Part shown: positions 48,181-60,319 of the stretch, in pieces
Numbering within the stretch: position 1 is the stretch's first letter
How the letters are laid out: every line of letters starts with the position of its first letter
Source: Ancylostoma caninum
Lineage: Eukaryota; Nematoda; Chromadorea; Rhabditida; Ancylostomatidae
Assembly: GCA_037903475.1 (NCBI GenBank)
Contig: JBAJFG010000071.1
Location: forward strand, 1,176,001-1,240,000
Direction: 5' to 3'
Length of the DNA stretch: 64,000 bases
The notes under the pieces: model-generated
The model's database searches: none
Seen by the model: the letters and a program-made list of their open reading frames with translations, nothing else
What the model was told of the DNA's origin: nothing
Translations under genes and position numbers: made by a program

Positions 48181-48790
48181 TGCCAAACTAATAGAAACAT
48201 GTCCACGAGGAGCTGCATCACCGTGCCATCTACCTGGCCAACACCTGGTTCCAGAGCTTAACCCCGACGTCCTCCAGACTTTGGTTTCCAGAGATCAATT
48301 GCTGGGAGGAGTCGGTGCGATTGCAGTCGTGTTGTGCTGCAGTTGTCGCCTCGGCTCGGCTCGTTCATTAATCTTCGTCGATGTTCATCAGCAACTACCC
48401 GCGTAGACATGTGCTTGAGCGTATTCTGCCAGTGTACAGCGGCTCTGCCGGCGCCGACCTGCTCCGTTCTTCCGGCAGATGGGCGCGGCGACACCTGCGC
48501 TGTACCAGGCCATAACTGGTCCTTGTGCTTCCACCCTCTGCTTCCTGTACTTCGCAGCCCTTCAAACTACTCTAGCAGCGCTGATTTACAATGTGCGAAG
48601 TGCTGAAGTGTGTGTTCGGGCTTCGGGACCGCAATGAACTGCCCGGTTCACCATCTGCTGCCATTAATTTCGCCGGGAGTCGACTCATCAGTCGCTTCTA
48701 TGGTTGCGCTTGTTCTGACAGCAACAACGGCCATACTTCATTGCAAGTGTTTCGTTGTTTTTCCAGGCAGAACAGAGAAGCCAAAAGCTG
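48181..48790 (+). CDS. candidate exon group of a membrane protein
   Basis: This is a GC-rich stretch with a hydrophobic frame from an ATG at 48479 directly after an acceptor-like CTTCCGGCAG. It reads MGAATPALYQAITGPCASTL, then CFLYFAALQTTLAALIYNVR. A second frame after 48630 reads SSVASMVALVLTATTAILHC. Both look like transmembrane helices, and a short intron or frame change would have to join them. No family is recognised, and exon borders are not fixed. If real, it is a multi-pass membrane protein on the plus strand. Confidence 0.3.
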
Positions 48791-49175
48791 GGAAATACAT
48801 GATTTTTGAACGGGTTCACCTCCTAACTAACTGCTCGCAGTATCACATCCTGTTTTGCATTTTGTTCCGTATTGACACCATTTTTGCCATTTCCACTTCC
48901 CGTTTCCACGTCCAATCCCATGGCACTTACACAGGGGCAAGAGTAGCACCTGTATTACTAGGGAAGTGGTTGTCTAGTTAACTCCGAGAGGTTCTTGAAG
49001 GCATCATACCTATTCCAGTTTTATTGTATTCTATGTCCAGTGTTCGCAGATTGGCTTTCAAGTCCTAAAGCTCAATTCCAGCTTGTCCAAGGTCACCAAA
49101 TTCTAGCATACGTAATGAATTTTTCTGCTGAAACGGTATCACTAGAACTGGTATAATTTACATAATTATTTATTA

Positions 49176-50050
49176 GGTTGCTGCAGAAGTTTCGTCATTT
49201 TTTTTCTTCTCATTGTCATTATTTTTCCACAAGTTTACATAACTATAACCTTGACAAGAGTTGTAATTCCTATGATTAGTAGAAACTACTATTTATTTTA
49301 TGAGCACGTTGCTGCTACCGTACGTTCAGAATACGAGAAGCTGCGAAGCGAAGAAATCGGAGACCTCCATTTTCGAGTCTTCAGGCTTGGCGATTTTTCC
49401 TTGCGTAACTACAGCTTCTGAAGCAGAGAAGGGTGGGACCCACACCGCAAAATTCCTGCAGAATGGGAAGGGTGGTAAAATATTTGCCATCAAACTGTCG
49501 AATCTCAAGGCAGGTACTAAACGTGAAATTGGGCCGATTTTGCCTCACCCCCCCCCCCCTCCTTCCCCCTCAGAAAATGGATCTTTTTGCATCTTCAGCG
49601 TTTTTCTATTGAAACATTTTCGAGTTTTGGACCACATGACAGCTATAGGTAATGCTTAGTGTACTGCTTGGAAGTACCGGTATGGAATGGATAAGAATTG
49701 AGAAAAGCGAAGAAAATGCTTCAAGAAGTGCTTATCTGCGTTTCTCTAGAGCAGAAGATGTCAAGTCAGCGCTCAACAGTGAAATTGGTAGCGACCACTA
49801 GTTTGAGTGAAAGTAAGCCGTTTCAGACCAAATTGCATGTGGTCTCTGTTAGAAAATCACGCGAAAAACTGAAAATTGAGTGCAAGTTTCTGGGGGTTTT
49901 CGTGCATTTCTTGCACCCCAACTGCAGTGGACAACACCTTTCCAAAGAGCAGGATTTGTACTACAATTCCATTACCATATCTAGTTGCTAAACGACATCT
50001 GGGGAAAATCATAGATTTTGAAAAAAACTGACAGGATTTTTGCACCAACC
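49176..50050. mobile_element. mariner-like element, 875 bp, TA-flanked
   Basis: The left end GGTTGCTGCAGAAGTTTCGT and right end GGTTGGTGCAAAAATCCTGT (inward) are imperfect inverted repeats of about 30 bp, ending in a T-run. TA flanks both (49174-49175, 50051-50052). The plus frame 49300-49659 has no transposase motif, so the element is non-autonomous or heavily decayed. Confidence 0.65.
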
Positions 50051-50052
50051 TA

Positions 50053-52143
50053 ATTTTTAGTTATTTATTTATTATCTACACTCGAGGTGCACTAGAAATG
50101 ATAGGCAAAACATTTCTCGTACATATACATATTATAAATTCGGGTGAATGCCGAAACTATATATTTACATATGTACTAGCTCCGATAAGAGCTCAAACGT
50201 TATGTTTGAATGAGATTTTTTTTTTCATCAAAATAGATTCCGGAAACCAAGTTTGGCCGTTCCGGAGCTGGCATCCAGCCTTTGCTTGTTGTCAGTTTCT
50301 TCAATCCCTCATCATCTTCACGCGGCATCGGTATGTGAATAGAGTATGTATGTACTTTCTAACTAGCATAGAAAGGCTTCTTCCTCAGGGAGGAATAGTG
50401 CCTGAATGACGGCCTGACTTCAATGTGCTAGCACTCATGCCCAGTGCAGTGGTCCATGTCGCTCCGTTCGAATGTTCCATTCCTGTTCATTCTACGTACA
50501 TATTCCTGGTTATACTTCCCATATCTCTAACTTGCTCGTGTTTGTATGGGAGAACAGTTCTAGTCAATCTCCCACAAAACTGACATTACTTTATCTTTTT
50601 TTTAAAATTAATTTCCTCGACTAGGTGAAGATTAGCGTTGTTGCATCAGTGAAAAAAAGGAGAGGGAGAAGGCAATGAAGAATTATGTAGCTAAGACCGT
50701 TATTTTATCCTCTCAACTATCCGATTTTTACCTGCGTACTCCAATCAGCTCAAATTGGACGGACTTCAGCTTAAATTCTCCCTCTATGCTCCACAGGATT
50801 TTTTTTTCAAAATTTCGAGCGGTCCTTACACGCGTGGGCAAGAAACCTGTGGTCGAGCGATATTTAGCTCAACAGTCTGACTTTTCGATTATTATTCATA
50901 ACAACTATCGCAATATGTAGATCATGGAGAATTCTTACCAACGCTTGTTATTGAAGTTCTCGCTTTCCCTTCACTTTATCAAAACTACCTACTAATCAGT
51001 CACGCACTTATTCAAATATGTAGTCTAACACAGTGTCTTAATTGCGACTATTCAAGCAGGCAGCCTCAGTGAATCTTAAAATGTACCTCTTTCCATGCTG
51101 CACACAAGGTCCTTTTGAGAAAAACTCCTGCCTGTGCAAAAAATTGTCATTTTTGACAATGCGGTTCGCTATATCACAAAATGTGTGCGGAAATTTGTCC
51201 AGGATTCGAGCGCGCGAGCGTAATGAACGCCCTGGCGAGCAAGTTTTATAAGAAGTTTAGCTCGCGAGTATCTTCTGGTTGAGTACCAGGAGAAAGTGAT
51301 CGAGTGACAGTTTAGATCCAAGTTTCTTACACAACGCAACCTTTGTTACTACCTCGGATAGCTCCTTCGAACAAATCTTTGGCTTAACACATTTCGTTTT
51401 GTATGCCGAATATTTCACAGCATTCTATATTATGACTCTCCGTCTTGTCAATCTTTGGAGTTTCTTTCATTATGTTCTCGTGTCCGCAAATCAGTGATAA
51501 TATCCGAGAGCATTCCGCAAAAAATTTGTACTCTGGATCTCTTTGATTAAAAATGCTTTTTTTTCCAAGAAGTGGCGATTGCCAGTGAACTATGCTAATT
51601 GTTTTTTACTCGGCTGTGTCTCTTTCTCCTCAAATGGTCGTTTTGATGGTCCGAAAAATAAGTCACTACGGGTTTAAAAGTGATTTGTCTAACGAGTCGC
51701 TTTATGTGACTTATTATTACCTAATTTGCCACTTAAAAATTGATTTGTCATGGAGCACATTTGACAAACTCTTATCGCTGTGAGTTTGCGAGTGTCAATT
51801 CGATAGCTCACTTATCACTAATTTGTGAGAAATGCTTGAGAATGACAAGTGGGGAAAGAAAACATCAAGCAGATTCTCGTCTTTCCATTGCGTCCCTCTA
51901 AATTTTGCATATAACCGCATCAAATCGACTTTTCTGAGTAACCTCTATACTCTATAGTAGGGCAGAGCATCCGCAAGGTAGAAATATCTTGTGAAACTGA
52001 TAGCGACAACCTGAATGTCTAATGTAGCTCTTGAAGAATGGAACAACACTGAGGTAAACTCGATTGTGTTTCAAAGAATTAAGAAGTACAGAGTCGGAAT
52101 CCAAGGCGCCCAGAAGTTTATGCTCATGTCCATAAGACCAAAG
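50053..52143. other. no supported gene
   Basis: A/T-rich sequence with frames below 105 codons and no recognisable motif, repeat pair or RNA gene. Confidence 0.45.
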
Positions 52144-52248
52144 CATTCATTCATTCATTCATTCATTCATCATTCATTCATTCATTCATTCATTCATTCA
52201 TTCATTCATTCATTCATTCATTCATTCATTCATTCATTCATTCATTCA
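52144..52248. repeat. (TTCA)n microsatellite
   Basis: About 26 tetranucleotide units with a single interruption (TCATCATTC near 52168). The frame 52015-52335 translating it as FIHS repeats is an artefact of the array. Confidence 0.95.
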
Positions 52249-52499
52249 CAAATTCATCAATTCACCCGTGGCATGCTAGAAGCTTTCGCATTTTCAGGAA
52301 AAAAGATCTCCCCCAATGATCGACTGACATTCTAGAAAATCTAGCACAATCACCTGAAGTGCTCATTTAGAGCAGTACAACGAATACCTGGATTAAAAAT
52401 TGGCCAAATATGTCTTTCTGGATAATTCCGGTAACTTCTATGCCCAACTTCGAATGATTATGTACACACGTAAGCGAAGGACCATAAACATTACTACGC

Positions 52500-53190
52500 A
52501 ATATACATGTGACCGAATCGAATATATTTTATGTAATTTTCGAATAATCGAATGTTCGAATAAATCATTCATTCGATTTTTCAAAAAGCGAGCGTATTCG
52601 AACTATTCTTTCATTCGAGTTGTTGGTAATTAGAGTTATTCGAATAATTCGTTCATCAAACCTAATATCCGAGCAATCCGTTCATTCGAATGTCTGAAAA
52701 ATTGGCAAATTCGAAATATCCGTTTATTCGGCTTGTTAACACTTGATGTTCGAAAAATGATGGTGTGATAGCTATTATAGAGAGCCACACGCATCCACTA
52801 ATAAGGTGGATGCGTGAGCCTCAAAGGCTCGTTGCGATCCCCAAAAAATCCCGCAAATCGCCTGATGAGATCCTGATATGTCCTGTGGCCAATCTTTGTA
52901 GGTGTGAGTGATAAACTTTGACAATGGCGACCAGGAAGGAAAACTGTGAAAGCCATTATTGAAATGGTATTGGACCGAATACTCGATTCGAATCATTCGT
53001 TCATTCGGTGATTTCAAAAAGTAGGTGATTTGAATGATTAATTCATTCGGGTTGCCAAGAAAGTCCTGCATTCGAATAATTCGTTTATTCGAACATTTTG
53101 AAAAGCCCGTTATTCGAATTATTCAAATGTTCGAATATTTCAAAAAGCTCCATATTCGAATTATTCAAACATTCGAATATTTCAAAAATC
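52500..53190. repeat. AT-rich degenerate tandem repeat with TTCGAA/TTCATTCG motifs, interrupted
   Basis: Units of roughly 50 bp combine ATTCGAATAATTCGTTTATT with TTTCAAAAAGC. They occur at about 52520-52740 and again at 52975-53190. The 230-bp stretch between (52745-52970) is unrelated and contains a hairpin CGCATCCAC/GTGGATGCG. Many units contain the palindrome TTCGAA. Confidence 0.75.
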
Positions 53191-53503
53191 GACGAATATT
53201 CCTATGTTGTATACTACGCATCACATTGTTCCGAGCCCTTCGCGGGCGGAATTTGGAATAGTTGTTCTTCATGAGTGCATTGAGGGTCTCTTCATTCTTA
53301 TGACCTTGGGGAATTCTGACGACTGCATATACTTGCTTAAATGTTCTGTGCACTCTCCACCCTGCCTCCAGACCTCACTAATCATGTGTTTTCGAAAAAG
53401 CGAGCTTCTTTTGACTTCGGAACGTTTTCTGCCTTTCTTGCACGCTCTCTCGTGATCACTGTCGTTCTGCGATTTGTCTCCATCTCGAAGCACTTTTAGA
53501 TAG

Positions 53504-56500
53504 ATGTCCAAGTCTGTCTCGATCCCCATAGCACTGAGCGAGCTGAAGCGGTGCTCGCTGAAGCGGCTCAGCTCACACAGGGAGCGGAAAGACACCACTC
53601 TGAACGGATTCGTAATTTCCGTAGCCGAGGTGGCGAATGGGGTCCGAGTGTACGGTGAGCGTTTTCTGATGGTTCTCGGCAGGGTTTTTGAGGGCGCGCC
53701 TCGCCCAATCAGCACTGCCCGACAGCCCTTCGATTCGCTATTCCCTTGACGACGATAACGACGCGGAAGTGGGAATAAGCAGCAGTCTCTTTCAGTGTTG
53801 AGAAAAATATACTGGGTGTGTCAAAGCGTGAACTATGCAAAAGTCTTTGCAAAATTAAAAGAGAGGGAGCGGCTGCTATAACTACTGTCACTGATCAGCG
53901 CACTTTCAGGCACTGCGGCAGAGCGGGCTGGTCTCACGGTTGGCGACGAGATACTCGCTGTGAACGACGTTGAGATCGAAGGCAAGTCTCACGAAGAAGT
54001 CGTCAAGTACATCCAAGAGGTGCGCTTGCCCTTGTCTTTCTTCTACAGATCCTTCGTTTGCCATTCTTGATCATATTTCCTAACTGCCTGCCATCTTCCA
54101 AGAATACTGGATTCGTCAGTTGAGAAATGAAGGGGAAAATGAAAAATTTCCCTCTTTATCAAGCTTCAGACGGAGATGCGATGTGTTGCTACCAGAGATT
54201 GTTTTTACATATTGCTAGATGACGGAAAATATAATGGAATGTCAAATGAGGGAATGTTATGCCGAAATCGTCTAAAAATGGAAGATAAAAATCTCTACCC
54301 ACCTGTGGGTATGACTCTAACAATGTATTGGGTTGGGCGATAAGTTCGTGCGGTTTTCAGTGGGCATCAAAATCACAGTTTCTTCAAACAAACGACATCA
54401 ATCACAATAAGCAATTTATATTGCTTCTTTCCTCCTCTACAAATGCTGCCAGGGACGCGATGGCTGCTCATTTCCATGCCCATGAAAACCCACACTGTTT
54501 GAGACGACTCAACTTGTGGTACTCAACCTCAACATCGTCTTCAGAGAGGGCTTTGCTGCTCGAAGTGCCGCGTGGAAGTGGATGTCCGTTTCACGGAGCT
54601 CAACTTTCACCTGATGTTTTTAAGTTTTTAAGTGGAACTTCATAAAATGCTTACTAATGTGAGCAAACCAAATTGTTGGAGAAAGTGCCAGTCCCCAGTC
54701 CCGTGAGTGGACAGGAGTAGAATTACCTTCCATGGCAGCATCCTGATTATCGTTTTGGTGGAATTTGTCAAGAAGGTTCGCGCATACTCAATATGACTGG
54801 TCATCTTGTACTGAGCCCTTGTACGTTTTTTTACAAACTGGATCAATTGAACTAAGGATATGTAAGAAATCAGTTTCCATAGTGATTCTTCTTTACATGA
54901 AGAGCAAAACCAGGTGAATAATCGGCTCATTAAACGGCGTGTTCAGAGTGAGGGGCATCCATCAGGTGAAAGTTGAGCTCCCTGAAGCGGACATCCACTT
55001 CCACGCGGCACTTCGAGCAGCAAAGCCCTCTCTGGAGACGATCTTTATGTCACTAGCCGCTTTGGCTGCATTTCATCTAGGATTGGGGTCGTACAATAGG
55101 TGGTGTCGGGGATGCTCGCGCTTGACGAATTGGAGGTCACATTCCATGCTGTAGAGAAAAAAAACAAGCGGGTATTTAGTAAATCGGTTACAATATTCGT
55201 GAAAAGTAACGCAGGCAAGGGCTGGTGTGCTATCGAAAGAAGTTCAAATTCCATAGAAAAAAATCAAGTTGAAGTATTTATTCCCTATATTTCCAACCCT
55301 ATATTTTCGGTCCTACTCTGAACTTCAGTTGCCAAAAAAGGCTTCAGTCTCGTTTCTCGAAAAAAAAAACCTCCAAGTTCACACTAGCAATGGTTTGGAA
55401 AGAGGGTTTACTCCGTTTGAATTTAGTGGATGTACTATCCACATCTGTATCCAGAAGCAGCTGCTATCAATTTCTGCCTGCGTTAGGGGAAATTTATACT
55501 AAGGGCTCGTCAGGACTGCGACCGCTCCTATATTTCATAATGTATACGCACGCTCGTCGAACGCACGCATCTGGTACAAATTGCCCTTTACTCCCTATTT
55601 GAGATGTACGCCTTGTCACGATTTTTATAAGAATGACGGTACACAGACGCACTACTTTCCGATAACTTCAAGAAGCATAAGTACGTGGTTATTGCTCTTA
55701 ATGGGTGTACTTCGGAACGACTCGGGATTAGCTTTAATTATTATTTTTTGAATAAGTGTTTTTTTAAACTTAACACGTTCGCGACATTGTGATTTTGGCA
55801 TGGTGCTCCACGTGGGAAACGCACGCTCCCTTAAGCATGCGTTTATGCACAACCGGTCGTGCATGCGGTCGTGATTGTGTTAGTATTAAATTTAATATTT
55901 CTAGTACTTTTTGAATCCCATCTTGATCATCGGAGCGGTGCAGACGCCATTTCTTTCCCGCTAACTTGCCTTTCCTACGTCCGGCACTGCCCTCACCTTA
56001 TCCTTAGATTTGGATCATATCCTTGGGAGTTACGGATTAGATGTAGATCAGACACAGTTTGTAACGCCTCCGAATAAGGTCCCATGCGTCACGCCTCTGT
56101 CGCGCGGTTTCTGTGAACGTGAGCTCAGATTTTGGCCGATTACTTCCATGATGGTAGTTGTAAAAGAATGTTAAAACTGGGGAATTCGAAGAAGAAGAGC
56201 GTTCCAATCGAGCCGAACTCATTATAAGCATGCTACTATCGTGCTCTTCTGTGAGTTCTTCACACGCCTCATTGCGTGCGAACCAAGCAAGGAGGGCCCT
56301 TCTGTCGAGTAGATTCTGCCCGGGGGAAGCTTTCACGAACAAACTTGCACAAATTATTTTTTCGTCATTTTGGCTTTCGCTCTGAGCGCCCATCACGTCC
56401 ATGGAATCATCCTTCGCACATGTAAGTAGGTGCTACGAGGATTTACATCTGGTACTGGCTGCAATCTCTTAATGCTTCCCGCACTATTCCGCTGGGCCGA

Positions 56501-59500
56501 CCATAAGATTTCGGGGGCTTGTAAACGTTGTTTTTTTTTATTTTTTTTTTTCAAATTCCTGAGAGAGCCCTGCAAGCTAAGGAGTTTGATCACTCATTGA
56601 ACCGCTTTCTTCACACTTTTTTAAAGCTCGTTTCTGTTTTTTCGCAATAAGACTGAGCGCGTCAAATGGCGGTGGCCGCCTTTGTATCGGCGTGAAAACT
56701 TCTTGGAAAAAATCAGCGCTGTGTTTCACACTCATCTCAAGGTCATTACTTGGACATATACGGAAATGTGCCTGGCGTAAGCAGCCTTTTGATGAAACGG
56801 TTCGGTTTTGCGCGAACGGTTCGCTGTTATTCCACTTCTGCACCGCGTTGTTCACCTAAGCCCGTAGCAGTAGGGCACCCCTCTGGAAGTCGAATAATGC
56901 ACTAATATGATATTCATATCTGAGTCTCAGCAAGGAGAGATCGTATCCCTATGAAAAAAAATTCCAGAAAATTGGCGAAAGGATTCATCAGGTCTTCGAA
57001 TGTTTCCAATATTTTTTTTTTGAAAGAAAAATATTGTTTCGTTTTGTTGCTATCGTCTGTGCTGTGTTATATGTATTCATTACATGCAGTTATTTCTACC
57101 CACATGTTCTTCTATATAGTAATAAATGAATTAAGAGAAAATATTCGAATCCTTGGTATGCAAAAGTCGAAAATCTTCTTGTCCAAAAAAGGAAGAGCGC
57201 CAAGCGCTAGTGGAAAAAAAGAACAGTCTTTTGCATCATCCGATTTTTTGGAGGGACTTCCCACTATTGTAACTATATATTTTAATAACCATATTTGTTC
57301 GATTTTTAATCGGTCAGCGATCTACTCCTCAGTGAAATTTTGTTTTTTGGAAAATTTCGAACTATCCATCCCCGAAATGGTCCACTAATAGTCTGGATTT
57401 GCAGAAGCAAAGGAGTTTGAACTAGTCACGACTGTGGGTTTTCTGGACTTCCCCGCATACTCTCATGTTTTGCTTTTCCTTTGCAACTTTCATCAAATTT
57501 CTGATTTTGGTCATTCTGATCCTATTGCACTGTAAATCTTACATGAACTACACTCAGAAATATCAATGAGAATTATCGAACTCACGAGTGCGTTTCTTTG
57601 GACGGCATAAGGAGGTCGCGCGGTCATCATTGGGTTAGGGAGGTTCACGAGATACTGAGAATGGACGTACATACCCGAAAAATCTCCAGCAAAACTGATG
57701 CTGAGCCCTCGACGTCCGGTTTTTCCCCTTCAGCATTTCCAGAGTGCTGCTAGCACGTGCGACCCTGCGATTTGTTTACATAAGTTGAACTAATTAGTAA
57801 ACTGATGGCAGCCAGCGCTGTTTGCAGTGGTGCGTTCTTGCAGAAGTTTATTGTTGAAGGTTTGCTTATTTCAGTGCATTCGATCGAGGATAATCCAACT
57901 GAAAGTTCGTCGGAAATCCGTCGATAGGACGCAACGTATGTTTTCAATTTCTTCCCTTCACTTTTTGCTTGGTTGCTATCGCCTTTCTCTTTCGTAAAAT
58001 GGAGATTTATAGCCGAAGCACTTAGGAGAAAGAATACTGTAGTGAAAACATGTAGATCAGTTTTCCGGTTTAGGTTACGGATAACCACATTCTGGGATGT
58101 ATTACAAAGTTTTCTTCGAACCATCTATTGCTTACCACCTGCTTGTTTATAACTTGAAGACCCGCGAAAGCGCTTCTCATGGGACTTTTTCGTTTTCTTT
58201 TCCCTTGGAAATTGACACAAAATAGATAAAACTCTTGAGCTGCGCGTCCTCAGGTTACATATATGCAACTGCTGGCCAAAGCCAGGCTACGTTCTGTAAA
58301 TAGGGAAAAAGGCAAGGAAAATCAGAAGGCCTACAGAGTTCCCGTTTCATGCACAAATCAATCAAAAGCTCCCACTTCACCTGCAGCTCCCCATATGGAC
58401 TCCATACATAATTTATATAGCTGCAAAATGCAATTGCAAGAATTTTCTTGGTTTTTCTGTTTATCTGTCTGATTAATTAAAGCTACCGGCGCATCATTCT
58501 GCGACTCAATGACCTTTCGTTGCTTCGACTTTTTGCGTTTCCATTTCCAATCTTCACGAGTCCATTGCTTTGTTTCCTGTGCATCTCGAATGTCTGCTGC
58601 AAAATGTGACATTCACTGTTCTTGTAGCTGCTCCCTGTTTTCAAGAAGATCGTGAATGTGATTTTTTTGCATAAACAGCAGTGAGGATTCATCTAGTTAC
58701 CGAGACATACATATCCTTCTCTTTTTTCTGTAATTTTTATCATACTATTATCCGTATTTCTGGGTCCCGAAGACGTATCAAACGTTGTTTCTTAATTCTA
58801 AGATCCGAAACATTACGTATGTACTTGTGAAAAAATCGATTTCATGAGAATTATGAAGAGAAATTCGTGGAACCTTAGCTTTTGAATGGTTTACACTAAC
58901 TACAGGAGGGTGCAGCGGTCAGCGCCCACTTGCATGCACGACACCAGTATCGATCGAAAGAGAGAACGAACGGTGCTGTCAATGAAATGTGCGGATGCTC
59001 AGACAATCAGAGTGCTAAGTGGTGGATGCTGCGGCGCGACAAACGGGTGCATGCCGCTGGGATCTTCTATATCCTTATCTTTCATTCTTAGGACACGTGA
59101 TGTGAGAGTGATGTGTATAAGGTGAGGTGCGTTTAGCGCAGTAGCAATAGGAGCCGCAAAGGTAAAATTAATGGCTAGATAGTCGCCCGGGCCAAATGGG
59201 CCCTAAATTTCTCCATGGGTTGGTAAATTCGTACCAGCAGGTCTGGAAGGATGAAGCGCTGACTTGTAGCTGGGGTTCCCTCGTAAATCATTGTAATACG
59301 ACGCATACGCATTCAAAATTATAATACAATCTTGAAAAGAGGTCGAATTAAGAGCATATCCCAAAAAGGGAACGATCAAATGGGCTGAAACTCTGCATTA
59401 TTTTGCTTGCTTGTGCTTTTGATATATGTACCTCCTTGAAATTAATTACTACACAGCACCCACACAGTATCCACGGAAAAATAAAAACACGAATTTTCGT

Positions 59501-60319
59501 TTTTGTTCTCGTTTTTTTTTGGACGATAACTATATTCCCTTTAGTCCTTAACAGGAACACTGTGGGCCAATCGAGTTGTGGAGACGAGATTTACAAGATA
59601 TCTTCAGAATTGCTCTCCAAGCTCTACTAAGAGAACGAATAATTCCCAAATTGTGGCTAAGAATTAGCCGCGCGAAATTCCTTGATAATTGCTCGCTGAG
59701 GATATGTGCTCTTTGACGTACATTATGGGGATTTAACTGTTTCACTACGTTTCTGCTCTTGTATTTATCCTAAAGAGCTGCTTTCCGTCAATCGTTTGGT
59801 GTGGAATAAACTGACTTATGGCGAAGAAAGGAGAAGAGCAGGAATCATTTTTTTTTTAGTTTTCTATCGAAAAACAACCTTGGATGCTTTTTTTTCATGG
59901 TGATTCAAAAACATCAAGACTGCGTCTAACAAAATGTTCACCGCGCAAATCAACGATGGTTAGCGTTACTGTTTATCCCTAGTTTACGCAGTTTCAAGAG
60001 ACGCCGGATGGTTTGCCAGTCTGGTTTTGCTTGGTTGAGTCCCAGCCTAGATCAATGCCCTGAGAGATGAAAACATTGAAATAGTTGGATTCAACGCCGA
60101 GTCAGAGCGAAATGTGCGAGAAAAGAAGTGGCCCATAAGGGACCCGTGCTGTCTTCACTGGTCTGACACTGATCCTCGCATCCTCGACCCTCTTTGCATA
60201 ATCCGGAAAAGAGCAAAACTGTGTTTAGAGTCGACGTCGGCCGAGCCAGCAGTGACCGAGGCGTATCTGGTGTCAGTGAACAAGGACCGCATCAAGGAGG
60301 TGACGAAGAAGCTGAAGAG
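53504..60319 (+). CDS. PDZ-domain protein, first exons plus a downstream exon
   Basis: Exon 1 is 53504-53654 and exon 2 is 53910-54019; phases match (GGC split across the join). Translation starts at ATG 53504: an acceptor-like CACTTTTAG ends at 53499 and an in-frame TAG lies just upstream, so this is probably the first coding exon. Residues about 31-87 form a PDZ domain: NGFVISV in the ligand-binding loop position, then AAERAGLTVGDEILAVNDVE and KSHEEVVKYIQE. PDZ domains bind C-terminal peptides in membrane-associated scaffolds and Rho/G-protein regulators; the exact subfamily is not clear. A separate exon at 60229-60319 (TEAYLVSVNKDRIKEVTKKL, donor GTGAGT) is strong, but its membership is inferred from strand and position. 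A possible exon begins at 58907 (GAAVSAHLHARHQYRSKERT). The gene continues beyond the exons found. The 5-kb intron holds inverted repeats. Confidence 0.65.
54328..54360. other. mariner-type end, partner not found
   Basis: TTGGGTTGGGCGATAAGTTC followed by GTGCGGTTTTC has the form of a mariner terminal repeat next to a TA. The matching end was not found before 55200. Confidence 0.35.
54540..55045. repeat. inverted repeat pair, ~85-bp arms
   Basis: About 54540-54622 and 54962-55045 are inverted near-copies. The shared stretch includes AGAGAGGGCTTTGCTGCTCG and CGCGTGGAAGTGGATGTCCG; the spacer is ~340 bp. It lies in the PDZ gene intron, downstream of the mariner-type end at 54328. Confidence 0.75.
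56951..57388 (+). other. 145-codon A/T-rich open frame, unrecognised
   Basis: Begins MKKNSRKLAKGFIRSSNVSN with one hydrophobic segment (YCFVLLLSSVLCYMYSLHAV). It is within the putative PDZ gene intron. No family was recognised, and the low GC makes a chance frame likely. Confidence 0.15.

Noticed and set aside
53269..53715. 148-codon minus frame
   Set aside because: It is antisense to the PDZ first exon, which has matching splice sites and a clear domain.
58514..58596. Minus-strand exon candidate with TTTTGCAG acceptor (DIRDAQETKQWTREDWKWKR)
   Set aside because: Single short frame without a partner exon; too little to list as a gene, though the acceptor is good.
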